This document shows positions 42,753 to 50,934 of a stretch of 64,000 bases of DNA, piece after piece (the first letter of the stretch is position 1; every line of letters starts with the position of its first letter). The notes under the pieces are model-generated. The model worked only from the letters and a program-made list of their open reading frames with translations. It was not told where the DNA came from and ran no database searches. The stretch is from assembly GCF_032337115.1 (NCBI RefSeq), contig NZ_JAVXZY010000002.1:496001-560000 (forward strand). Direction: 5' to 3'. The position numbers and the translations under genes are program-made. The DNA is from Roseateles_C aquae (lineage in GTDB: Bacteria; Pseudomonadota; Gammaproteobacteria; Burkholderiales; Burkholderiaceae_C).

Positions 42753-45230
42753 ATGCCGGTTCAGACCAGTTACCCAGGTGTCTACGTTCAGGAGGTGCCC
42801 AGCGGTGTGCGCACCATCACCGGCGTTGGCACATCGATTGGCTTGTTCATCGGACGCACGCGCAAAGGCGCGCTGTACCAACCGGTGCAATGCCTGTCCT
42901 ACGAGGATTTCGACCGTGCCTTCAGCGCGCAGTACGTCGGGTCTGAGCTGCCTCGGGCGGTGCGGCTCTTTTTCGCCAACGGCGGCACCCAGTGCTACGT
43001 CGCCCGCGTGGCCGATGAGCAAAGCGGTGGCAGCACCCTGGCCACGGCCTCGGTCAAGCTGCTGACCGAGGCCAAGGCCGATGCACTGCTGATCTCGTCG
43101 CTCTCTCCCGGCGCCTTCGGCAACGACATCCGCGTGACCATCGACTACAACACCGATGCCCCCGAGTCCAGCTTCAATCTCGAGGTCTGGCGCTGGACGA
43201 GCAACAGCCTGGGGGCGCAGGTCAAGACCGATGTCGAGCGCTACCTGGGCCTGTCGATGAATCCCGCGCATCCGCGCTATGTGCAGGACGTCGTCACGCA
43301 GCAGTCCAGACTGATCAGCGCCAAGGACGTCAGCACCGCACCGACGGCCGCCGACATCGGCTTCTCGCTCGGCGCACGACCAATCGCCGCCAATAGCGAT
43401 GCCGTCTTCCTGGCCGAGGTCCAGGCGCTGTTCGACAAGTCCGCAGGCCCACGCAAGAACTTCCAGTTCCGCGTTTCTGTCGATGGCGCGCCTGCGCAGT
43501 TGATCGATCTGGGCGACCTCGACTTCACCATTGCGCCCTTGAATACGGCCGCCGGCATCGTCGGCAATCTGGAAACCGCGATCCAGAACCTGATCAATGC
43601 CAAGGTCAGCCCGTCGGCCGTGAGCGTCAAGTTCGTCACCGGCCCGAACGGCCAGGTGGCCCCGGCCAACAACGCCAGCACCCGGCTGCTGCGCATTGCC
43701 TCGGCCAAGGGCGACGTGGTCGTCGATGCCGGCCCGGATCCAAGCACCGACATTGCCGCCGCCCTGATGCTGGGCACGTCGCGCGGCGGTGCCGAGGTTT
43801 CGCGGTGGGCCAAGAACCGGCCGGCGTCCAACGGCCTGGTCTTCCAGCCCGACTACTTCGGCGGCAGCAATGCGGTGGCGTTTGCGCAGCGCCTGCAGAG
43901 CGACATCAACGTCATCACCATCGGCGGCCGCCCGGTGCAACTGACGGGTGTGAACACGCTCAGGACCACGCCGACCACAGCGTCGCCGCCGGCCACCGCC
44001 ATCGGCGCAAACGCCAAGATGTTCCAGGACCTGACGACGGTGCAACCCGCCGCACCGCCGGACATGGTCAGCGACGGGGTGCGCGAAAAATGGCAGATCA
44101 TCGCCGCGGCCGTCATCGCCGCACGGGCCAACGACCCGGCCTTCGCTTGGAGCGCGCAGGTCTGGGGCTCGCGCCTGGCCATTGTCGCGGCCGACGGCAG
44201 CGACAACATCAGTGCCACGCTGAGCACCGGCCCGAACAATATCGGCGGCAGCTTCAACGCCAATGTGCGCGCCTACAGCCTGGGCACGACCGGCGCCGGC
44301 GCCTTCCAGGCGGCCGGTGTGCAGGGCAAGGATGGCGGCCCGCCGAGTGCCGCCGACTATGAGCGTGCCTACCAGGAGGTGGACCGCCAGGTGGACCTGT
44401 TCAACCTGCTGGTGCTGCCCAAGGATGACGGACACGGCGACAGCACCACCCGTATGCTGTGGGGGCCGGCCAGCGTGTTCTGTCAGCGTCGACGGGCTTT
44501 CCTGCTGATCGACCCGCCCAGCAACTGGAGCGACTCACAGGCCGCGGCCGGCCCCATGGTGGGTGTGAACACCTTGCGCGTCGGTCTGGTCAAGGACCAC
44601 GCCGCCGTCTTCTATCCGCGCCTCAAGATCAACGAAGGCGGCAAGGATGTCTTCGTGGGGCCGGCGGGCGCGATCGCCGGCCTGATGGGCCGCATCGACG
44701 GAACCCGTGGCGTCTGGAAAGCACCGGCCGGCACCGAGGCCGATCTGCGTGGCATCACCGGCGTGGAGAAACGCTTCTCCGATGGCGAGAACGGTGTGAT
44801 GAACCCCAAGGCCATCAACACGATTCGTGTCTTCCCCAACGGCATCGTCAACTGGGGCGCCCGGACCATGGATGGCGACGACGCCTTTGGCTCCGAATAC
44901 AAGTACATCCCGATCCGGCGCCTGGCGCTGTACATGGAAGAAAGCCTCTATCGCGGCCTCAAGTGGGTGGTGTTCGAGCCCAACGACGAGCCCTTGTGGG
45001 CGCAGATCCGCCTCAACGTCGGCGCCTTCATGAACAACCTGTTCCGCCAGGGCGCCTTCCAGGGGCAGACGCCCAAGGACGCCTACTTCGTCAAGTGCGA
45101 TGCCAGCACCACGACGCAGAACGACCGCAACCTGGGCATCGTGAACGTCGTGGTCGGCTTTGCGCCGCTCAAGCCGGCCGAGTTCGTGGTGCTCACCTTG
45201 CAGCAAATAGCCGGCCAGATCCAGGTCTGA
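42753..45230 (+). CDS. eCIS contractile tail sheath protein
   Basis: An 825-residue phage-tail-sheath family protein, the contracting outer sleeve of the injection particle. The N-terminus PVQTSYPGVYVQEVPSG is the classic sheath opening; the C-terminus has GVEKRFSDGENGVMNPKAIN, VFPNGIVNWGART and YKYIPIRRLALYMEESLYRG, the strand-exchange and handshake region. The ATG at 42753 follows a purine-rich AGGGGG. Typical Afp/PVC sheaths have about 350-480 residues, so this one carries a large central insertion, probably exposed on the particle surface. It is the only sheath gene in the window and starts the operon. Confidence 0.95.
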   Translation: MPVQTSYPGVYVQEVPSGVRTITGVGTSIGLFIGRTRKGALYQPVQCLSYEDFDRAFSAQYVGSELPRAVRLFFANGGTQCYVARVADEQSGGSTLATASVKLLTEAKADALLISSLSPGAFGNDIRVTIDYNTDAPESSFNLEVWRWTSNSLGAQVKTDVERYLGLSMNPAHPRYVQDVVTQQSRLISAKDVSTAPTAADIGFSLGARPIAANSDAVFLAEVQALFDKSAGPRKNFQFRVSVDGAPAQLIDLGDLDFTIAPLNTAAGIVGNLETAIQNLINAKVSPSAVSVKFVTGPNGQVAPANNASTRLLRIASAKGDVVVDAGPDPSTDIAAALMLGTSRGGAEVSRWAKNRPASNGLVFQPDYFGGSNAVAFAQRLQSDINVITIGGRPVQLTGVNTLRTTPTTASPPATAIGANAKMFQDLTTVQPAAPPDMVSDGVREKWQIIAAAVIAARANDPAFAWSAQVWGSRLAIVAADGSDNISATLSTGPNNIGGSFNANVRAYSLGTTGAGAFQAAGVQGKDGGPPSAADYERAYQEVDRQVDLFNLLVLPKDDGHGDSTTRMLWGPASVFCQRRRAFLLIDPPSNWSDSQAAAGPMVGVNTLRVGLVKDHAAVFYPRLKINEGGKDVFVGPAGAIAGLMGRIDGTRGVWKAPAGTEADLRGITGVEKRFSDGENGVMNPKAINTIRVFPNGIVNWGARTMDGDDAFGSEYKYIPIRRLALYMEESLYRGLKWVVFEPNDEPLWAQIRLNVGAFMNNLFRQGAFQGQTPKDAYFVKCDASTTTQNDRNLGIVNVVVGFAPLKPAEFVVLTLQQIAGQIQV

Positions 45231-45287
45231 AGCGCGGTACCAACTGCTTGGCAGCAAGACCTGAACCCCTCTTGATGGAGCATCGAC

Positions 45288-45788
45288 ATGGCCCAGTTTT
45301 CCGTCAACACGCACCGCTTCGACCCCTACAAGAACATGAAGTTCCGGGTCAAGTGGGATGGCCGCTACGTTGCCGGCGTTTCCAAAGTCTCCGCCTTGAA
45401 GCGCAGCACCGAGGTGGTCTCGCATCGTGAGGGCGGCGACCCGACCTCGCAGCGCCATTCACCCTCGACCTGGAAGTTCGAACCGATCACGCTGGAACGC
45501 GGGGTGACGCACGACCCTGAGTTCGAGAACTGGACCAACAACGTCTACAGCGTTGAAGGCGGCAGCGTGCTGACGCTGAAGAACTTCCGCAAGGACATCA
45601 TCATCGAGCTGCTCAACGAGCAGGGTGTGGTCGCCAAGGCCTACAAAGTCTTCCGCTGCTGGGTGTCTGAGTACCAGGCCCTGCCCGAGCTCGATGCCAA
45701 CGGCCATGCCGTCGCCTTCGAGCACCTGGTGCTGCAGAACGAAGGCTGGGTCCGCGACACCGACGTCGCCGAGCCGGCAGAGACCTGA
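45288..45788 (+). CDS. eCIS inner tube protein
   Basis: A 166-residue phage tail tube protein (T4 gp19-like, Afp1/Afp5 type). Polymers form the inner tube that is pushed through the target membrane when the sheath contracts. Landmarks are the DPYKNMKFRVKWDGRYVAGVS opening in short pieces (KWDGRYVAGVSKVSALKR), PITLERGVTHDPEFENW and the closing VAFEHLVLQNEGW. It follows the sheath gene after 57 bases and is the only tube gene visible; many eCIS have two or three. Confidence 0.94.
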   Translation: MAQFSVNTHRFDPYKNMKFRVKWDGRYVAGVSKVSALKRSTEVVSHREGGDPTSQRHSPSTWKFEPITLERGVTHDPEFENWTNNVYSVEGGSVLTLKNFRKDIIIELLNEQGVVAKAYKVFRCWVSEYQALPELDANGHAVAFEHLVLQNEGWVRDTDVAEPAET

Positions 45789-45810
45789 GTTCGTGGGCCC
45801 GGTCGTCATC

Positions 45811-46668
45811 ATGCCAAGCTGGAGCGAACCCGTCGCGCTGCGCCACGCTGGTGGCCCCGGAAAAGGGCTGCGCCGCGCGCCGCGCGCCCGGCTTCGCGAG
45901 CCCACCGGCAGCGATGAACTGGCCTTGACCGGGGTAGACACCGCTGCCGGCGTGGCCTGGCTGGCTGCGCTGCTGGAAGGTGCCTCCGCCCCTGAACTCA
46001 GCGCCAGCGACCGCGACGCCCTTTTTGCCGCCCAGCATCGCGCGATCTGGGGTGACCGCATCGTCAGCACATTGGACTGCGCCGCCTGCCACAGCCGCTT
46101 CGACCTGTCCTTCCAGCTCTCCGCACTGCAGCGTGAGATCGCGGCGAGTGCTGACAGCACCGAGGCGACCAGCCAGCCCGGTGCCCTCGCCAAATCGCGT
46201 AGCTTGCATGACGCGCAAACGCAGCGGCACTGGCAACTCAGCACTGCCGCAGACGAGGTGCTGGCCTTGCAGTGGGGCCAGGAGCATGGCCGGGCCCTGC
46301 TGGCGGCCTTGGCGCGCGGCGATTTGTCCAGTCTCGATGAAGCTGAGCTGGAGCGTGCGGGCGACTTGCCCGAAGCGCTGATTGCCGCCGCGGCCGCACG
46401 CCTGGAGGCACTCGCACCGCTGCTGGACATTGACCTCGATGCCGACTGCCCCGAATGCGGCTGTGGCCATCGCGTGCGCTTTGACATTCAGTCGTGGGTG
46501 CTGCAACGGGTGATCGACGAGCGTCCACAGTTGCTGGCCGATCTTCATGCGCTGGCCGCCGGCTATGGCTGGTCTTTTGCCGAGATCAGCGCCCTGCCGC
46601 GGAGCCTGCGCCGTGACCTCGCCGAGCAGCTGCTGGCCGCAGCATCCGGCGCGCGGTTCACCTCCTGA
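45811..46668 (+). CDS. eCIS Cys-pair (zinc-ribbon-like) structural or assembly protein
   Basis: A 285-residue protein at the position of Afp6-like genes. Two cysteine clusters are visible: C90-A-A-C93 and C213-P-E-C216-G-C218, which could bind zinc between them. The last 80 residues contain a segment resembling phage baseplate hub-assembly chaperones (LHALAAGYGWSFAEISALPRSL-like). The start is uncertain: ATG at 45811 or GTG at 45793. It sits between tube and Pro-rich gene on the same strand. The role as assembly factor is inference. Confidence 0.65.
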   Translation: MPSWSEPVALRHAGGPGKGLRRAPRARLREPTGSDELALTGVDTAAGVAWLAALLEGASAPELSASDRDALFAAQHRAIWGDRIVSTLDCAACHSRFDLSFQLSALQREIAASADSTEATSQPGALAKSRSLHDAQTQRHWQLSTAADEVLALQWGQEHGRALLAALARGDLSSLDEAELERAGDLPEALIAAAAARLEALAPLLDIDLDADCPECGCGHRVRFDIQSWVLQRVIDERPQLLADLHALAAGYGWSFAEISALPRSLRRDLAEQLLAAASGARFTS

Positions 46669-46679
46669 GGCCAGACAAA

Positions 46680-47525
46680 GTGCCAAGCCTCGCGGACATG
46701 GATTACTTCCAACGACTCCTGCTGCGCGCCGGCGCCGAGCCCAGGCCGCCCGCCGAACGGCTGCACGATCCCTTCGCTCAAACAGCGCCATGGCCCATTG
46801 ACACTGCTCAGAATCCGCCGTCTGCGCACGCTTACAGCAAGGCCGAAGCAGCTCAGCTGGCCACGCCGATTCAGCACGCGCGTGCAGTTGGCGCTGGTGT
46901 GCAATGGTCCTCGCCCGACCCTGCCAACAGCCTCGACACGACTGAGCATCCACTCGGCGCGGTGAAGTCTTCCGGGGCCACGGCAAACCCGCCTGCTGCG
47001 CCGGCACCGCTGACGATCCAGCAGCCCACGCCGCCCTTGACGCCGCGCCCATCGCCGGCGATGGCGCAGGCGGATGCCTTCATGCGTGCGCTTGGCGTTC
47101 CAGGGCGACCAGCCGAAGCCGAGGAGCAGCAAGCCCTGGCAGATCGTTCGCCGGGGGCATCAGGCCTACCGCTGCCTGACTTGCTGGACACAGCGCCACC
47201 CAGGTCAGCGGCGCGGCCTTCCCGCCAGATCGCGGAATCGCAAGACGTCCAAGCTGCCGGCGTCCCAGTACGGCTGCTTCGCCCGGCCAGGACGACGGCC
47301 CTGGTGCCGCCCGCGCCTGTCCAGCCCGCACATCGGCCCAAGGCCTCGGCGCCATCGGAGCCACCGACCGGGCCCTCGGCCAAGCCGCCCGACACGCGCC
47401 CCACCCAGGCAACGCCCGCCGTGGTCGAGACCACCGTCATCGTGCCAGTGATGCCTCCGACCCGGCGTTTGGACGACATCGCCCATGGCGCCAGCGTCGA
47501 ACGATTCGGCCTGGGCCAGAGTTGA
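46680..47525 (+). CDS. Proline-rich eCIS-associated protein of unknown function
   Basis: A 281-residue protein, largely disordered: residues about 30-240 are rich in Pro, Ala, Thr and Ser. The N-terminal helix (MDYFQRLLLRAGAEP) and the C-terminal VVETTVIVPV then RRLDDIAHGASVERFGLGQS are the only ordered-looking parts. The GTG at 46680 with GAGG nine bases upstream is my start; an ATG at 46698 is possible. It ends 15 bases before the DUF4255 gene. I do not recognise the family; a scaffold or flexible linker in assembly is possible. Confidence 0.55.
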   Translation: MPSLADMDYFQRLLLRAGAEPRPPAERLHDPFAQTAPWPIDTAQNPPSAHAYSKAEAAQLATPIQHARAVGAGVQWSSPDPANSLDTTEHPLGAVKSSGATANPPAAPAPLTIQQPTPPLTPRPSPAMAQADAFMRALGVPGRPAEAEEQQALADRSPGASGLPLPDLLDTAPPRSAARPSRQIAESQDVQAAGVPVRLLRPARTTALVPPAPVQPAHRPKASAPSEPPTGPSAKPPDTRPTQATPAVVETTVIVPVMPPTRRLDDIAHGASVERFGLGQS

Positions 47526-47540
47526 TGAGGCGCGTGCACC

Positions 47541-48830
47541 ATGGCCTTGCTTGATCTCAGCCTTGTCACACGCTGCATCACCACGTTGCTGGAAAAGCAC
47601 ATTCCAGTCTTTCCTGATTGGCCGGCGGGCAACACGCTGACCGTCTCGGCGGGCCCTCCGGATGCGGTCAATGCGGCCAACGCGCTCAGCTTTTACCTCT
47701 ATCACGTGCGCGAAGACGCTCACAGCAAGTCTCAAGACTGGCCGGTACCTGGCGACGCCGTGCCGCAGCGCTTCAAGCCGATGGGCGTGACGCTGTACTA
47801 CGTGATGACGCCGCGCAGCAATGCGGCAGACAGCCATCTGCGCGCCCTGTCTGACCAGCTGTTGATGGGTTTGGCGATGAAGACCTTGCGCGACCAGCCT
47901 TTCATCGACGATCACACGGCCACGCAATCCAAGCTCGGACTGGTGACCGTGATGCCTACGGCAATGCGCGGGCGCGGCAATCGGCTGCGCATCGTCCTGC
48001 AACCGACTGCCTCAAACGAGGCCGTACAGTACTGGCAGGCGGGCACGCAGGCGGCACGGCTGGCTGCCTATTACGAGGTGTCCGCCACCTTGCTCGAACC
48101 TGATGAGCCGCCCAGCCGCGCCGGCCGCGTGCTGATGCTGGGCGTGCATGCCTTCACGCGCGGCGAGCCCCGGATAGATGAGTCCGGCAGCCAACTCAGC
48201 TACAAAATCCCCGGAGAGCCGCAAGCCCGAAAGCTCGACGTCTCGCCGGCTGAGGTACCTTTCGGCGGCACGCTGACGCTGCGCGGCAGCAATCTCAAAG
48301 GCGACAGTACTGGCCTGCAGGTCGACCACCGCAGCTTTGCCCAGCCGCTTGAAGTCGACTCGGCTTGGACGCTGCAGACCGACGGCAGCACGCTGACGGT
48401 GCGGGTGCAAAAAACCATCGGTGCACAAGCTCTGCTACCGGGCATCTACGGCGCTGTGGTTCGCAGCACGACACGCAAGACCCTGCCAGATGGTAGTCAG
48501 CGGGACTTCGATAGCTATTCCAACGAAGTCCCCTTCGCCATCGCGCCACAGATCGCCTCGGTCGCCGTCGCTGGCGCCATCCTGACCGTCAGCGTCGATG
48601 GTTTCCTGATCGATGCCATCGATCCCAGCGATCTGTTGGTGTTTGCTGGCAACAGCCGGCTGACGCGGGGCAACGCCAATCCGCCGGCTGCTGGTGAATT
48701 CTTTGTGCTCCCCGGCAGCCCGAGCTTGCGCCTTCGCTTTTCATCAACGCTGAGCGCTGGCAGCATCGTGCCGCTGCGCCTGGTGGTGCGTGGTGCGGAG
48801 TCACCACCGCTCTGGGAGAGCGTGCCATGA
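47541..48830 (+). CDS. DUF4255 protein, Afp16/Pvc16-like tail terminator with IPT-like domain
   Basis: A 429-residue protein. The N-terminal 180 residues are the DUF4255/Pvc16 domain, which in Afp and PVC caps the end of tube and sheath. The landmarks are NALSFYLYHVRED, VTLYYVMTPRS and LRIVLQPTASNEAVQYW. From residue about 232 an IPT/TIG-like Ig fold follows (LDVSPAEVPFGGTLTLRGSNL) and a second beta-rich repeat. Its stop overlaps the ATG of the ATPase gene (ATGA at 48827-48830), so the two are coupled. Confidence 0.88.
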   Translation: MALLDLSLVTRCITTLLEKHIPVFPDWPAGNTLTVSAGPPDAVNAANALSFYLYHVREDAHSKSQDWPVPGDAVPQRFKPMGVTLYYVMTPRSNAADSHLRALSDQLLMGLAMKTLRDQPFIDDHTATQSKLGLVTVMPTAMRGRGNRLRIVLQPTASNEAVQYWQAGTQAARLAAYYEVSATLLEPDEPPSRAGRVLMLGVHAFTRGEPRIDESGSQLSYKIPGEPQARKLDVSPAEVPFGGTLTLRGSNLKGDSTGLQVDHRSFAQPLEVDSAWTLQTDGSTLTVRVQKTIGAQALLPGIYGAVVRSTTRKTLPDGSQRDFDSYSNEVPFAIAPQIASVAVAGAILTVSVDGFLIDAIDPSDLLVFAGNSRLTRGNANPPAAGEFFVLPGSPSLRLRFSSTLSAGSIVPLRLVVRGAESPPLWESVP

Positions 48831-50881
48831 CTCTGGCGACCCAGCATGGTGGCGAGCCTCGCGAGGAGGCAGCGGCGGGCACCAGGTCCCCGGCCGCGGC
48901 AGCACCCAGCATTGAACGGGAGGCCTGGCGTGAACGCCTGTGCGTCGCGCTGCGCGGCGCTGCCGTCGATGCCGGGCTGGCATCTCCATCGAGCGCCCCA
49001 TCAGGGCGCTTGCGCGAGCTGGCAAGACGATTCGGCCTCAGTGCGCTGGAGCTCGACATCTTGGCCGCACTCTGGGTAAGCGCCTTTGACGCCGAGCTGC
49101 GCGCCACACTGGCCGCGCGAGAGGCCTATAGCGCGCAACTGACCGTGCGCAGCCTGAGCTCCCTGCATGGCCACGCAGCCCGGGTGCGACTGCCCAGCGA
49201 TTCACCTTTGCTGCTCTGGCAGATGGTGGTCGAGCATGGGCTGATCGATGGCGGCGCTGCGCTGGCGCTCGATCCTGCCTTGCTGCCCTGGCTCGAAGGT
49301 GAGCACGAGCTGGACCGTGCCCTGGTCGGCCGCGTCGCCCTGCTGCGCACCGGCGATGCCCTGGCCGACTGGCCGGTAGCCGCCACAGCCGCTCGCGTGC
49401 AGGCGGCCTGGCAGCAGGGCCAACCGGTGCGGGTGCACATCGTTGCTGCTGACGCTCTGGCCGGTCCCTGGTTCGCGGCCGCCGTGGGCAAGCGGCTCGG
49501 CCTGGCCGTGCTCGCTGCCAGCGCTGGCGCCTTGCGCGACGGCGAACACGACGCATTGCGCTTGCAACGTCAGGCCTGGCTGGACGGCTGCCCGCTCTGC
49601 CTGAACCTGGCCGATGTCGCGCTCGCCAGGCCGCGAGGCGTCAAGCCCTACCCGCTGCAGTTCCTCTGCGCGACCGCGACTGCAGCTGCCCAGCCAGGCG
49701 AGTCGACGCCGGCATTCCCACAGCAAACCAGCGCTGCCCCGGCCACGACAGCAAGCACAGCCCCCATTGATGACCTCGCCGATGAGTGGCTGATCGCTGG
49801 CGAGCCAGCCTGCGTGCTCAGCATCGAGCTCCCCCCGCCCGGCCCTGAGGAACGCCTGCAGCTGTGGCGGTCGCTCTGGCCGCCGGTGGCGGCCTGGCCC
49901 ACCGCTGCGCTGCAGGACCTGGCACTGAGCCACGACGCCGGACTGGCCGACATCGCCGCAGCAGCGGCAGCAGCACCGGCTGATGCACAGCAGGCCCGTC
50001 AGTTCCTTCGCGCGCGCGGTCGTGGCGGGCTTGCTCAGCTGGCACGGCGCATCGATGCTCAATTCGGCTGGGACGATCTGATCCTGCCCGCCGAACCGCT
50101 GCAGCGCCTGCATGACATCGCCTTCGAGGCGCGCGAGCGCAACCGGCTTTGGGCCGAAGCCGCCGCTGCCCGCCTGTTCCCCTATGGCCGCGGCCTGGTG
50201 GCCCTGTTCGCCGGCCCGCCGGGCACGGGCAAGACCATGGCCGCGCAGGTGATTGCCAGCGAACTCGGCCTGGACCTGCTGGCCGTTGACCTGTCGGCCA
50301 TCGTCAGCAAATGGGTCGGCGAAACGGCGCAGCACCTGCAAACCCTGCTCAGCGCTCCAGCCGCCCAGCGCGCAGTCTTGTTCTTTGACGAGGCCGATGC
50401 GCTGTACGCCAAGCGCGTCGAAGAGGTGCGCGATGCGCAGGACCGCTTTGCCAACCTCGATACCAGCCATTTGATGACGGCGCTGGAGGCTTACCCTGGC
50501 ATCGTGCTGCTGGCCAGCAATCTGAAAGGCAATATCGACAGCGCCTTCCTGCGCCGGATCCGCCACGTCGTCGATTTTCCCAAGCCCGAGCTTGAAGCCC
50601 GCCTGCGCATCTGGCATGGCGCGGTTGCCGCACTCTTCGGTCCGGCCGAGGCAACGCGATTGAACGCAGCGCTGCGATGCGTGGCCCGCATTGAGGCCAC
50701 CGGCGCGCAGATCAAGAACGCAGCGCTCAGCGCGGCATTCGCGGCTCGTCAGGCGCAACAGGCCGCAGACGCCCTGCTGCTGGGGCGCCTGCTGGCTCGT
50801 GAGCTGGCCAAAGAGGGCGCCGGCGTTTCAGAACGTGAACTGGCGGCCATGCTGGCCGCTGACACCGGGAGCGCGTCATGA
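48827..50881 (+). CDS. eCIS AAA+ ATPase (Afp15-like)
   Basis: A 684-residue protein with a helical N-terminal region and a C-terminal AAA+ domain. Walker A is GPPGTGKT at 463-470 and Walker B includes D521-E522 in LFFDEADAL; the LASNLKGNIDSAFLRRIRHVV segment carries sensor 1 and the arginine finger. AAA+ proteins of this type are conserved in Afp/PVC-like clusters and are thought to assist assembly or effector loading. It is coupled to the DUF4255 gene upstream, and its stop overlaps the start of an 18-codon reading frame. Confidence 0.92.
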   Translation: MTLATQHGGEPREEAAAGTRSPAAAAPSIEREAWRERLCVALRGAAVDAGLASPSSAPSGRLRELARRFGLSALELDILAALWVSAFDAELRATLAAREAYSAQLTVRSLSSLHGHAARVRLPSDSPLLLWQMVVEHGLIDGGAALALDPALLPWLEGEHELDRALVGRVALLRTGDALADWPVAATAARVQAAWQQGQPVRVHIVAADALAGPWFAAAVGKRLGLAVLAASAGALRDGEHDALRLQRQAWLDGCPLCLNLADVALARPRGVKPYPLQFLCATATAAAQPGESTPAFPQQTSAAPATTASTAPIDDLADEWLIAGEPACVLSIELPPPGPEERLQLWRSLWPPVAAWPTAALQDLALSHDAGLADIAAAAAAAPADAQQARQFLRARGRGGLAQLARRIDAQFGWDDLILPAEPLQRLHDIAFEARERNRLWAEAAAARLFPYGRGLVALFAGPPGTGKTMAAQVIASELGLDLLAVDLSAIVSKWVGETAQHLQTLLSAPAAQRAVLFFDEADALYAKRVEEVRDAQDRFANLDTSHLMTALEAYPGIVLLASNLKGNIDSAFLRRIRHVVDFPKPELEARLRIWHGAVAALFGPAEATRLNAALRCVARIEATGAQIKNAALSAAFAARQAQQAADALLLGRLLARELAKEGAGVSERELAAMLAADTGSAS

Positions 50882-50934
50882 CGCTGACGCAGCGCCTCCG
50901 ACTCACCCCGTTCCGAGCCGGGAGCGATCTGTGA
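50878..50934 (+). other. Possible 18-residue coupling ORF between ATPase and the DUF4157 protein
   Basis: An ATG at 50878 overlaps the ATPase stop (ATGA), and the frame ends with a TGA overlapping the GTG start of the large downstream gene (GTGA at 50931). The predicted peptide MTLTQRLRLTPFRAGSDL is Arg/Leu-rich. It could pass ribosomes to the next gene or be fortuitous. Confidence 0.25.

Noticed and set aside
42414..44435. A 673-codon minus-strand frame across the spacer and sheath gene
   Set aside because: Mostly antisense to the sheath gene; no motifs or ribosome-binding site.
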